This document shows, in pieces, positions 17,991 to 26,301 of a stretch of DNA of 64,000 nucleotides. Where the stretch lies: positions 310,001 to 374,000 of the forward strand of contig NZ_SSXX01000001.1 of the NCBI RefSeq assembly GCF_009469615.1, read 5' to 3'. The stretch is from Dechloromonas sp. H13 (GTDB taxonomy: Bacteria; Pseudomonadota; Gammaproteobacteria; Burkholderiales; Rhodocyclaceae). The position numbers and the translations under genes are program-made. How positions within the stretch are numbered: the stretch's first letter is position 1; every line of letters begins with the position of its first letter. The notes under the pieces were generated by a model. The model had not been told where the DNA came from and searched no databases. It saw nothing but the letters and a program-made list of their open reading frames with translations.

Positions 17991-18019
17991 TGCAGGCTTC
18001 ACTATTCGAGGCCTGCATC

Positions 18020-18379
18020 ATGCTTTCCGCCCTGACCCAATTGCTCGTCTTCCAGCTGGCCGGCGAGGTCGTCGCCCGCGGCCTGAACCTGCCGGTGCCG
18101 GGGCCGGTGCTCGGCATGCTTTTCCTCTTCGTCGCTCTCGCCCTGCGCGGCGGGCCGGGGCACGAACTGCAGACGACCAGCCAGAACCTGCTGCAACATC
18201 TGTCGCTGCTCTTCGTGCCGGCCGGCACCGGGATCATGGTGCATCTCCATCGCGTCGCCGACGAATGGCTGCCGCTGCTGCTGTCGCTGCTGATCAGCAC
18301 CGTCGCGACGCTGGTGGTGACGGCGCTGGTGATGAAGCTGTGCATGCGCCGACAGGCGGCGCCGGGAGAAGCGCCATGA
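18020..18379 (+). CDS. cidA: CidA/LrgA family holin-like protein
   Basis: Membrane protein of 119 residues, the size of CidA/LrgA, with about four hydrophobic helices and the family block LNLPVPGPVLGMLFLF. CidA/LrgA proteins are holin-like and are linked to murein hydrolase control, overflow metabolism and, in some bacteria, pyruvate uptake. It overlaps cidB by four bases (ATGA). Location next to the acetate/glyoxylate genes and a shared candidate LysR site would suit a role in carbon overflow, which is inference. Confidence 0.92.
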   Translation: MLSALTQLLVFQLAGEVVARGLNLPVPGPVLGMLFLFVALALRGGPGHELQTTSQNLLQHLSLLFVPAGTGIMVHLHRVADEWLPLLLSLLISTVATLVVTALVMKLCMRRQAAPGEAP

Positions 18380-19095
18380 CGCCGCAGCTCACCGAGATCT
18401 GGGTCTACCTGTCGGCCTCGCCGTTGCTCGGGCTGACCGTGACGCTGCTCGCCTACCAGGCCGCCTTCTGGCTCTACCGGCGTTCCGGCATGAATCCGCT
18501 GGCCAACCCGGTGCTGATCGCCGTCGCCATTTTGGTGCTTTTGTTGACGTCGACCGCAACCAGCTACGAAACCTACTTCGCCGGTGCGCAGTTCGTGCAT
18601 TTCCTGCTCGGCCCGGCCACGGTGGCGCTCGCCATCCCGCTTTACACACAGTTCCGCCGCGTGCGCTCGATGTTGCTGCCCGTTGTCGCCGGGCTGATCG
18701 CCGGCAGCCTGACCGCCGCGCTCTCGGCGATCGCCATCGCCCGCCTGTTCGGCGCCAGCCTGCCGACCCAGCTGTCGCTCGCCCCCAAGTCGGTGACGAC
18801 GCCGATCGCCATGGGCATCGCCGAACGCATCGGCGGCATCCCCTCGCTGACCGCCGTGCTGGTGATCGTCACCGGCATTCTCGGCGCGGTCGGCGCGCGC
18901 GCCATCTTCGATGCAATGAAGCTGCACGACCCGGCGATCCGCGGCTTCGCCATCGGCGTCGCCTCGCACGGCATCGGCACCGCGCGCGCCTTCCTGGTCA
19001 GCGAGCAGGCCGGCGCCTTCGCGGCGCTGGCGATGGGCCTCAACGGCGCGCTGACCGCCCTGCTGCTGCCGCTGCTGCTGGGCTGGCTGCGCTGA
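18376..19095 (+). CDS. cidB: CidB/LrgB family membrane protein
   Basis: Partner of CidA, 239 residues from ATG 18376, which overlaps the cidA stop (ATGA). It is strongly hydrophobic with seven or so helices. LrgB signatures are LAPKSVTTPIAMGIAERIGG and FAIGVASHGIGTARAF. CidA and CidB work as an oligomeric membrane system. An internal copy of the dispersed repeat (R5) falls in codons for LTSTATSYE. Confidence 0.94.
   Translation: MTPQLTEIWVYLSASPLLGLTVTLLAYQAAFWLYRRSGMNPLANPVLIAVAILVLLLTSTATSYETYFAGAQFVHFLLGPATVALAIPLYTQFRRVRSMLLPVVAGLIAGSLTAALSAIAIARLFGASLPTQLSLAPKSVTTPIAMGIAERIGGIPSLTAVLVIVTGILGAVGARAIFDAMKLHDPAIRGFAIGVASHGIGTARAFLVSEQAGAFAALAMGLNGALTALLLPLLLGWLR
18525..18560 (-). repeat. 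USS-like bipartite repeat, copy R5 (inside cidB)
   Basis: Core at 18549-18558 read on the minus strand. It is followed by GTCAACAAAAGC and CCAAAATGG, so both AT tracts are present. Confidence 0.7.
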
Positions 19096-19132
19096 ACCGT
19101 TCGTCATGCTCCGGGTGTTAGGGTAACTACCA

Positions 19133-21523
19133 ATGGCCGTGCCGCGCCGGCAGGCGAAGAATCAGTCCATGCTCGTCCGTCCCCCACCCCGCCAGCCCAA
19201 GCAGACCTGGCTGTGGCTCGCGCCCTATGCGGCCATCGGCATCTTCGCCTTGGCCATGCTGGTCGTCACCGCCCTGCTGCAGTGGCGCGAGCATGACACC
19301 GCGCTGTCGGCGCTCGAAGGCGACATGCACTGGGCCGAGCGCACCATCGAGAACCGCCTTCACGCGCACCAGGATTTCCTGACCGAACTCGGCCGCGAGC
19401 AGGAATTCCGCCAGCTCACCTACGAAGCCTTCCAGGTCCGCGCCAGCCGCTACGTGCGCGACAACCCGGAAATTGCCGCCGTCATCTGGGTCGATACCGA
19501 CGGCAAGGTCGAATGGGTGGCCCCCAACGAGGCGCTGGCGACCTTCGTCGGCGAACAGTTGACCGGCATCCGCCTGGTCGCCCTGCAGGAAGCGCTGCGC
19601 ACGCGCCGCGCACTGTTCTCGCCGAATTACCGGGGCGCCGACCAGCGCCACGCCAACGACCTGATCCTGCCCGTCCAGCGCGGCAGCAGCGATCTTGGCG
19701 CCTTCATCGCCATGCAGTCGCTGGAAACCCTGCTGCGCGTGACCCTGCCTGCCGGCTTTACGGCGCGCTACAGCCTGACGGTGGTCGACGCCGACAACCG
19801 CGAAGTGCTGAGCAATTCGTCGATCAGGCCGACCGACCGGCGCATTTCCGGCACCATCAGCCTCGACCTGCCCAATAACCGGCTCGGTCTCCACATCGTT
19901 GCCTACCGCGGCGGCGGCGCCTGGCTGTCCTTCGTCCCGGCCGCGCTGATCCTGTTCCTGACCCTGATCGCCAGCGCCACCCTGTTCCAGCTGCGCCGCC
20001 ATGCGCAGCGCCGCGCCGAAACCGAGGAGCAGCTGCGCGCCGCCTACGCCTTCCGCCAGGCGATGTCGAACTCGCTGGTCACCGGCCTGCGCGCCATCGA
20101 TCTCGAAGGCCGCATCACCTTCGTCAACGCCGCCTTCTGCCGGATGACCGGCTTCGACGAAGCGGAGCTGGTCGGCGTCGCCCCGCCCTATCCCTACTGG
20201 CCGCCCGAGGAATTCGACCGGCTCCAGAACAACATCGACACTGCGCTGGCCGGCCGCGCGCCGCCCAGCGGCTTCGAGATGCGGATCATGCGCAAGAACG
20301 GCGAGCGCTTCGACGTCCGTCTCTACTTCTCGCCGCTGATCGACACCGCCGGCAAGCAGATCGGCTGGATCGCCTCGATGAACGACATCACCGAGCCCAA
20401 GCGCGCCCGGGTCGAGCTCGAGCGCGCCCACGAGCGCTTCGTCACCGTCATCGACGGCCTCGACACGGCGGTGCACGTCGCCGACGCCAGGAGCGGCGAA
20501 ATCCTCTTCGCCAACCGCGCCTTCCAGTACATCTTCGGCTTCGACACCGTCGGCCGCGACTCGGCGCTGGTTACCGCCGCCTGCCGCCCGCCGCCCGAGG
20601 CCCTGAGCCGCGACCCGGCCGACCTCGACGCCGCCGACCTGCCGTGCGAACTGTTCGACGGCGAGATCCAGCACGCCCTTTCCGGCCACTGGTATCACCT
20701 GCATGAGCGCGCCATCCGCTGGGTCGACGGGCGCACCGTGCGCGTCCAGATCGCCGCCGACATCACCGACCGCAAGCACATCGACGAAGTGAACCTGCAG
20801 CAGCAGAAGCGCCTGGAGCAGACCTCGCGCCTGATCACCATGGGCGAGATGGCCTCGTCGCTGGCGCACGAGCTCAACCAGCCGCTGTCGGCGATCGCCA
20901 ACTACTGCGCCGGCTGCATCAAGCGCATGCAGGCCGGCAACTACAAGTTCGAGGACCTGCTGTCGGCGATGCAGAAGGCCAGCGACCAGGCCGAGCGGGC
21001 GGGCAAGATCATCCGCCGCATGCGCGACATGGTGAAGAAGAGCGACCCCAACCGGCAACCGATCGCCCTGGCCGAGCTGCTCGACGAGGCGCGCGCCTTC
21101 GCCGACATCGAGGCGCAGCGCACCAGCACGCAGATCGTCGTCGACCTGCCGGAAAACTTGCCACGCATCGTCGTCGACCGCATCATGATCGAACAGGTGC
21201 TGCTCAACCTGGTCAAGAACGGCATCGAGGCCATGCACGACACCCCGGTCGAGCGCCGCCGCCTGTATATCGGCGCCCGCCAGATCGACGCGCGACTGCT
21301 GCAGGTGGAGGTCGTCGACAACGGCCACGGGCTACCGGAAGAAGACGTGGAAAAGATTTTCGCACCGTTCTATACGACCAAGCAGGAAGGCATGGGCATC
21401 GGCCTGGCGATCTGTCGCTCGATCATCGAGTTTCACCAGGGGCACCTGTGGGTCGAGGCACGCCGCGAGGGCGGCACCGTGTTCCGTTTCACCGTACCGA
21501 TAGAGGGAGACGCCGATGAGTGA
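19133..21523 (+). CDS. PAS-domain sensor histidine kinase (FixL/DctB-like)
   Basis: Membrane sensor of 796 residues. Helix at about 25-57, a periplasmic sensing domain of about 200 residues (IWVDTDGKVEWVAPNE is CHASE-like), a second helix at about 260-285, two PAS domains (about 300-420 and 430-550), then HisKA with phospho-His 579 in SLAHELNQPLSAIANY and a HATPase domain (NLVKNGIEAM, DNGHGLPEE, GMGIGLAICRSIIEFH). The stop overlaps the regulator gene by 8 bases. The MHS transporter downstream suggests it senses an organic acid. Confidence 0.93.
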   Translation: MAVPRRQAKNQSMLVRPPPRQPKQTWLWLAPYAAIGIFALAMLVVTALLQWREHDTALSALEGDMHWAERTIENRLHAHQDFLTELGREQEFRQLTYEAFQVRASRYVRDNPEIAAVIWVDTDGKVEWVAPNEALATFVGEQLTGIRLVALQEALRTRRALFSPNYRGADQRHANDLILPVQRGSSDLGAFIAMQSLETLLRVTLPAGFTARYSLTVVDADNREVLSNSSIRPTDRRISGTISLDLPNNRLGLHIVAYRGGGAWLSFVPAALILFLTLIASATLFQLRRHAQRRAETEEQLRAAYAFRQAMSNSLVTGLRAIDLEGRITFVNAAFCRMTGFDEAELVGVAPPYPYWPPEEFDRLQNNIDTALAGRAPPSGFEMRIMRKNGERFDVRLYFSPLIDTAGKQIGWIASMNDITEPKRARVELERAHERFVTVIDGLDTAVHVADARSGEILFANRAFQYIFGFDTVGRDSALVTAACRPPPEALSRDPADLDAADLPCELFDGEIQHALSGHWYHLHERAIRWVDGRTVRVQIAADITDRKHIDEVNLQQQKRLEQTSRLITMGEMASSLAHELNQPLSAIANYCAGCIKRMQAGNYKFEDLLSAMQKASDQAERAGKIIRRMRDMVKKSDPNRQPIALAELLDEARAFADIEAQRTSTQIVVDLPENLPRIVVDRIMIEQVLLNLVKNGIEAMHDTPVERRRLYIGARQIDARLLQVEVVDNGHGLPEEDVEKIFAPFYTTKQEGMGIGLAICRSIIEFHQGHLWVEARREGGTVFRFTVPIEGDADE
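21149..21184 (-). repeat. USS-like bipartite repeat, copy R6 (inside kinase gene)
   Basis: Core at 21173-21182 on the minus strand, followed by GACGATGCGTGGCAAG and TTTTCCGG at the standard distance. The first AT tract is missing. It coincides with conserved kinase codons (IVVDRI). Confidence 0.6.
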
Positions 21524-22124
21524 GCCACAACCGACCATCCATGTCGTCGACGACGACGAGGCGATGCGCGATTCGATGACCTGGCTGCTCGAAAGCGAGG
21601 GCTATACCGTCGCCTGCTACGACTCGGCTGCCGGCTTCCTGGCCGCGCGCGGCGACCACATGCGCGGCTGCATCGTTCTCGACGTGCGCATGCCGGAAAT
21701 GAGCGGCCTCGAACTGCATGAAAAACTCGAGGCGCTCGGCTCACGCCTGCCGATCATTTTCGTCACCGGCCACGGCGACGTACCGATGGCGGTCTCGGCG
21801 CTGCAGCGCGGCGCCTGCGACTTCATCGAGAAGCCCTTCAACGACGAGGACCTGCTGTCGCGCATCCGGCGCGCGCTGGAACTCGATGCCGAGCTGTCGG
21901 CCCGCGAGCAGCGCAACCACGCCATCGCCCGGCGCCTGGAGCAACTGACCCTGCGTGAACGCGAAGTCATGCAGCTGGTCGTCGCCGGCAAGCTCAACAA
22001 GCAGATCGCCGACGCGCTGGACATCAGCATGAAGACGGTCGAGGCACACCGCGCCCGGGTCATGGAAAAAATGGGCGTGCGTACCCTGGCCGAACTGGTC
22101 AAGGCGGTGATGACCCTCAACTAG
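21516..22124 (+). CDS. FixJ/NarL-type two-component response regulator
   Basis: Response regulator of 202 residues. Receiver domain about 1-120 with acidic pair DDDE, phospho-Asp at about residue 56 in VLDVRMPEMSG, and Lys in EKPFND. LuxR-type helix-turn-helix at about 140-200 (LTLREREVMQLVVAGKLNKQ, MKTVEAHRARVMEKM). It overlaps the kinase gene by 8 bases and precedes the MHS transporter by 62 bases, which is its likely target. Confidence 0.95.
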   Translation: MSEPQPTIHVVDDDEAMRDSMTWLLESEGYTVACYDSAAGFLAARGDHMRGCIVLDVRMPEMSGLELHEKLEALGSRLPIIFVTGHGDVPMAVSALQRGACDFIEKPFNDEDLLSRIRRALELDAELSAREQRNHAIARRLEQLTLREREVMQLVVAGKLNKQIADALDISMKTVEAHRARVMEKMGVRTLAELVKAVMTLN

Positions 22125-22186
22125 CACGGTTTGGAAGCCGCCGCCCGGCAGGCGATAATGGCGGCCCCTCGTCCGCCCCCAGCATC

Positions 22187-23503
22187 ATGACGCCACCGGA
22201 AAGCCAGCAGACCATCCAGAAGAAGGTCGTGGTCGCCGCCTGTTTCGGCACCTTCCTGGAATGGTACGACTTCCTGACCTTCGCCTCGCTGGCCGTCCAT
22301 TTCAGCCTCCTCTTCTTCCCCGCCGACGATCCGGTCGCCGCGCTGCTCGCCAGCCTCGGTACCTTCGGCGTCGGCATGATCGTGCGCCCGCTCGGCGCCG
22401 CGCTGTTCGGCTCGCTCGGCGACCGCCACGGCCGGCGCACCATCTTCCTCGCCACCATCGTCCTGATGGGCGTGTCGACCGTATTCGTCGGCCTGCTGCC
22501 GACCTACGAACAGGTCGGCCTGCTCGCCCCCGCCCTGCTGCTCATCCTGCGCATGCTGCAGGGGCTGTCGGTCGGCGGCGAGATCGGCGGCGCCGCGGTC
22601 TACCTCACCGAACACGCGCCGGCCGGCCGGCGCGGCCTTTACACCAGCGTCCTACAACTGATGGGGCCGCTCGGCATGATGGCCTCGACGCTGCAGATCA
22701 TCGTCCTCCAGCAGTGGCTGAGCGATGCCGAGTTCCGGGCCTGGGGCTGGCGCATTCCCTTCCTGCTTTCCGCCGTGCTGCTCGCCATCTCGATCAGGAG
22801 CCGGCTCAACCTGCATGAATCGCCGGTCTTCCGCCAGTTGCGCGAGAAGAACGCGCTGGCCAAGACGCCGCTGCGCGAATGCTTCCGCGACCGCCACACG
22901 CTGGGGCGCATGGCGCTGCTCTTCTTCTGCATTTCGGCCGGCGGCTCGTTGCTCTTCTTTTCGGCGCAGGTCTATACCGGCGTCTTCCTGAAAACCGTGC
23001 TCAACCTGCCGTCGACCGCAGCCGGCTGGCTGGTGACGATCTCGACGCTCGCCCTGTTCCCCGCGACGCTGTTCTGCGGCTGGCTGTCCGACCGCATCGG
23101 CCGCCGCCCGGTGCTGCTGGCCGGCCTGATCGGCGGAGCACTGACGGTACTGCCGGTCTTCCACGGGCTGCAGCACTACGCCGGGCTGGCGACGCCGGAC
23201 ACGACGATGATCGCCGTCCTGCTGCTGGTTCTCGTCGTGCCGCTGGCCTGCATCACCGGGCCGCAGACGGCGACGCTGCCCGAACTCTTCCCGGCGCGCA
23301 CCCGCTACACGGCGGTCGCCCTGCCGCACAACCTGGCGGCCGGCTGGATCGGCGGCATGTCGCCGTTCATGGTGACCTGGCTGGGCGTCCGCTTCGGCGA
23401 CCCGCTGGCCGGTCTGTGGTATCCGACCGCCCTGCTGATCGTGGCCGCCGTCATCGGGCTGCTGTTCCTGCCCGAGGTACGCGACCGGCCGCTGGCAGAC
23501 TAA
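22187..23503 (+). CDS. MFS transporter of the metabolite:H+ symporter (MHS) family
   Basis: Inner-membrane transporter of 438 residues with 12 predicted helices. The MHS signature FLEWYDFLTFAS follows the first helix start, and the MFS loop motif GSLGDRHGRRTIFL is present, repeated as GWLSDRIGRRPVLL in the second half. Relatives carry dicarboxylates, citrate, proline or shikimate, so an organic acid is likely. The preceding two-component genes support substrate-induced expression. The last 4 bases overlap the convergent ankyrin gene. Confidence 0.93.
   Translation: MTPPESQQTIQKKVVVAACFGTFLEWYDFLTFASLAVHFSLLFFPADDPVAALLASLGTFGVGMIVRPLGAALFGSLGDRHGRRTIFLATIVLMGVSTVFVGLLPTYEQVGLLAPALLLILRMLQGLSVGGEIGGAAVYLTEHAPAGRRGLYTSVLQLMGPLGMMASTLQIIVLQQWLSDAEFRAWGWRIPFLLSAVLLAISIRSRLNLHESPVFRQLREKNALAKTPLRECFRDRHTLGRMALLFFCISAGGSLLFFSAQVYTGVFLKTVLNLPSTAAGWLVTISTLALFPATLFCGWLSDRIGRRPVLLAGLIGGALTVLPVFHGLQHYAGLATPDTTMIAVLLLVLVVPLACITGPQTATLPELFPARTRYTAVALPHNLAAGWIGGMSPFMVTWLGVRFGDPLAGLWYPTALLIVAAVIGLLFLPEVRDRPLAD
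22987..23022 (-). repeat. USS-like bipartite repeat, copy R7 (inside MHS transporter gene)
   Basis: Core at 23011-23020 on the minus strand preceded by GGC, then a weak first tract (GGTTGAG) and a clear GGTTTTCAGG second tract. It lies in codons for LPSTAAGW. Confidence 0.65.
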
Positions 23504-24540
23504 TCCTTTTTGGCGCCACCCTTGGGCGGTGCGGCCTTGGCCGGCGCCCTGGGCTCGACGGTCTTGCCCTTGCCGTCGTAAATGATCTTCGCCGACTGAT
23601 CCTTCGGCGCCTTGCGGCTAGCGGTGATTTCCATCGTCGCCGCCCTTTGCGGCGTCACCGGCTGGTCGATCTCGCTGCGCATGACGCGCACGCGCTCGAT
23701 GGAAATCCGTTTGTCGATGGCTGCGGTCGACTCGCCGCGCTCGACCAGTTTCTCGCGCATTTCCATCAATTCCTCGAGTTCCTTCGACATACGCAGCGAG
23801 CGGGTCGGCTCGCCCCAGGTCTCCTTCGGCTGGTTGACCGCGAGATTGAACTCTTCCGGGTTGGTGATCATGCGCGCGATGCCCAGCTGGTTGTAGCGCA
23901 TCGCCCATTCCAGCGCACCATCGCCCCAGTCGTTGCGGAAACTGCGCTCGGCCCCCTTCTCGATCAGCAGACGTGCCATGTCTTCGCGCCCTTCGTAGAT
24001 GGCCATCATCAGGACGCTGGAACCGTTGGTGCTCAGGGCGTTGATGTCGGCGCCCTGTTCCATCAGGTAATCGACCACCGGGCGATGACCGGCGAACACC
24101 GCGTAATGCAGCGGCGACCACTGGCGCGCCGGCGCATTGATGCGCGCCCCGCGCTCGACCAGCCACTTGACCGCCTCCAGATGCCCACGCCAGGCGGCCA
24201 GGATGATGGCCGTCTCGCTGTTGCCGTTCATCCGGTTGATGTCGGCGCCGCGCGAGATGAACAGGCGCATCATGTCGATGTTGCCTTCCCAGGCGCCGAT
24301 CATCAGGCCGGAACCGATGCGGCTGCCCATGAAGTCGGGCGCCAGGCCGGCGTCGAGCCAGGCCTTGGCCTGCTCCAGGTCGCCCAGCTCCAGGTTGGTG
24401 ACGAAGGCCGTCGGGGTCGGCAGGGCCGCCGGGTCGCGCGCCCAGAATTGGGCCTGGGCCGGCAACACCAGCCCCATCCCGATTATCATTGCGACCAGCA
24501 GTTTCACTCGACCCGGTTTCATCAGCGTACTCATCTCCAT
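23500..24540 (-). CDS. Exported ankyrin-repeat protein
   Basis: Protein of 346 residues with a signal peptide (about residues 1-30, ending PAQAQF; ATG 24534 is an alternative start). Residues about 50-215 hold five or so ankyrin repeats (for example SPLHYAVFAGHRPVVDYLMEQGADINA). A predicted coiled stretch follows (KELEELMEMREKLVERGES), then a Lys/Pro/Ala-rich tail. A periplasmic protein-interaction role is likely; the partner is unknown. It is divergent from the TonB-like gene, whose start it abuts. Confidence 0.9.
   Translation of the reverse strand: MEMSTLMKPGRVKLLVAMIIGMGLVLPAQAQFWARDPAALPTPTAFVTNLELGDLEQAKAWLDAGLAPDFMGSRIGSGLMIGAWEGNIDMMRLFISRGADINRMNGNSETAIILAAWRGHLEAVKWLVERGARINAPARQWSPLHYAVFAGHRPVVDYLMEQGADINALSTNGSSVLMMAIYEGREDMARLLIEKGAERSFRNDWGDGALEWAMRYNQLGIARMITNPEEFNLAVNQPKETWGEPTRSLRMSKELEELMEMREKLVERGESTAAIDKRISIERVRVMRSEIDQPVTPQRAATMEITASRKAPKDQSAKIIYDGKGKTVEPRAPAKAAPPKGGAKKD
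23720..23755 (+). repeat. USS-like repeat, copy R8 (weak, inside ankyrin gene)
   Basis: Core TGCGGTCGAC at 23722-23731 preceded by GGC. The downstream half is degenerate: only CAGTTTCTCG resembles the second tract. Confidence 0.45.
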
Positions 24541-25097
24541 TGGCCAGCCCGCATTTTCTCACGTCCCGGAACCAGCGCCGGCTATTCCTCGCCCTGGCCG
24601 CGTCTCTGCTGTTGCACTCCCTGCCCTTCGTTCGCGGCCTGTTGCCCGAGCCGTCACCGCCTCCGCCGCCCCCGCCGCTCACTGCCAGCCTGCGCCCGCC
24701 GCCCGTCGCGCCACTGCCGCCGCCCCCGCCGCTGACCCTGCCCGAGCCACCGAAATCCGCGCCCCCCGTTGCGAAACCGCCGCCCAAGCCCAGGCCGCCG
24801 GAAAAGCCGCCGGCCGCCGCGAAAACCTGGACCCAGGCGGTCCGCCAGCATCTGAAGAAACTCGACGACAGCGGCCAGTTCTACCCGGCGGAGGCGATTG
24901 CCCGCGGACTGGAGGGCGAAGCGCTGGTCCTCATCATCATCGACGAGAGCGGAAGCGTCACCGCCGCCCGCATCGAGCAAGGCAGCGGCCACCGCCTCCT
25001 CGACGACGCCGCCTTGCGCGCCGTCCGCTCGCTGCGTTCGCTGCCCGCCGATGCGCCGCGCGAGGCCCTGCTGCCGGTCCGCTTCCGCCTGCGCTGA
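24540..25097 (+). CDS. TonB-like C-terminal domain protein
   Basis: Energy-transducer-like protein. The start is uncertain: TTG 24540 is preferred because it gives a short basic N-terminus and a single helix (LFLALAASLLLHSLPFV); an ATG at 24489 would overlap the divergent ankyrin gene. A long Pro-rich spacer (about residues 35-95) would span the periplasm. The C-terminal TonB box-binding domain has YPAEAIARGLEGEALVLI, with the ID-SGSV and LLDDAALRAVRSLR blocks typical of TonB. No ExbB/ExbD or TonB-dependent receptor is adjacent. Confidence 0.8.
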   Translation: MASPHFLTSRNQRRLFLALAASLLLHSLPFVRGLLPEPSPPPPPPPLTASLRPPPVAPLPPPPPLTLPEPPKSAPPVAKPPPKPRPPEKPPAAAKTWTQAVRQHLKKLDDSGQFYPAEAIARGLEGEALVLIIIDESGSVTAARIEQGSGHRLLDDAALRAVRSLRSLPADAPREALLPVRFRLR

Positions 25098-25100
25098 GGG

Positions 25101-26300
25101 TCAGACGGCGCCGGCCGCGCGCAATTCCGCGATCGCCGCCGCGTCGTAGCCCTGCGCAGCAAGCACCTCGTCGGTATGCGCGCCAAGTGTCGGCCCCACC
25201 CATTCGGTGCTGCCCGGCGTATCCGACAGCTTGGGCACGATGCCGGGCATCCGAAAGGCCCGGCCATCCGGCAGCGTGGCCGACTCGATCATGGCGCGCG
25301 CGATGAATTGCGGGTCGGCGAACATGTCGACCGCGGAATACACACGCGACGACGGCACCTCGGCCGCCGCCAGCGTCGCCAGCACCTCGCTCTCGTCGTG
25401 CGCGCCACACCATTCGTCGATCAGCGCATAGATCTCGTCGCGCCACGCGTCGCGCCCGGCGTTGTCGGCCAGCCCCGAATCGTCGGCGAGGTCGGCGCGG
25501 CCGATGGCATGCATGAAGCGCCGGAAGATCGCGTCGCCGTTGGCGCCGATGGTGACATGCTTGCCGTCCCGGGTGGTGTGCGTGTTCGACGGCGTGATGC
25601 CGGGCATGATGTTGCCGGTGCGCTCGCGGACGAAGCCGAAGACGTCGAATTCCGGCACCAGCGACTCCATCATCGCGAACACCGCCTCGTAGAGCGCGAC
25701 GTCGACGACCTGCCCGGCACCGCCATTGACCTCCCGGTGGCGCAGCGCCATCAACGCGCCGATGGCACCCCACAGCGCGGCGATCGAGTCGCCGATCGAG
25801 ATGCCGGTGCGCACGGGCGGCCGGTCCGGGAAACCGGTGACGTAGCGCAGGCCGCCCATCGACTCGCCGACCGCGCCGAAGCCCGGCTGGTCCTTGTACG
25901 GCCCGCTCTGGCCGAAACCGGAGAGGCGCACCATGACCAGCCCCGGGTTGTCGGCCTTGAGTTGCTCCCAGCCGAGCCCGAGCTTCTCCAGCACGCCGGG
26001 ACGGAAGTTCTCGACCAGGATGTCGGCTTCGGCGATCAGCTTGCGCACGAATTCGCGCCCTTGCGGGTGCTTCAGGTTAGCCGTCACCGATTTCTTGTTG
26101 CGCGCCTGTACGTACCACCACAGCGAGGTGCCTTCGTACAGCTTGCGCCACTTGCGCAGCGGGTCGCCGCCATCGGGCGCCTCGACCTTGACCACCTCGG
26201 CGCCGAACTCGGCCATGATGCGGCTGCAGAACGGGCCGGCGATCAGCGTGCCGAGTTCGACGACCTTGACGCCGGCCAGCGGCTTTTGCGTTTTGCTCAT
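25101..26300 (-). CDS. Family III CoA transferase (CaiB/BaiF type)
   Basis: Moves CoA between carboxylic acids. The protein has 399 residues, the usual length. Conserved blocks are GVKVVELGTLIAGPFCSRI, ADILVENFRPGVLEKLGLG, LSGFGQSGPY and GISIGDSIAAL, where the Asp is the expected nucleophile that forms the acyl anhydride. Substrates cannot be predicted; formyl-, succinyl- and benzylsuccinyl-CoA transferases all share this fold. It begins one base from the end of murI on the same strand, so cotranscription is likely although function is unrelated. Confidence 0.92.
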   Translation of the reverse strand: MSKTQKPLAGVKVVELGTLIAGPFCSRIMAEFGAEVVKVEAPDGGDPLRKWRKLYEGTSLWWYVQARNKKSVTANLKHPQGREFVRKLIAEADILVENFRPGVLEKLGLGWEQLKADNPGLVMVRLSGFGQSGPYKDQPGFGAVGESMGGLRYVTGFPDRPPVRTGISIGDSIAALWGAIGALMALRHREVNGGAGQVVDVALYEAVFAMMESLVPEFDVFGFVRERTGNIMPGITPSNTHTTRDGKHVTIGANGDAIFRRFMHAIGRADLADDSGLADNAGRDAWRDEIYALIDEWCGAHDESEVLATLAAAEVPSSRVYSAVDMFADPQFIARAMIESATLPDGRAFRMPGIVPKLSDTPGSTEWVGPTLGAHTDEVLAAQGYDAAAIAELRAAGAV

Positions 26301-26301
26301 C

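Noticed and set aside
19127-21328. A 733-codon frame antisense to the histidine kinase
   Set aside because: Composition (Val, Asp, Gly, Gln rich) is typical of antisense high-GC frames. The kinase on the other strand has all its motifs.
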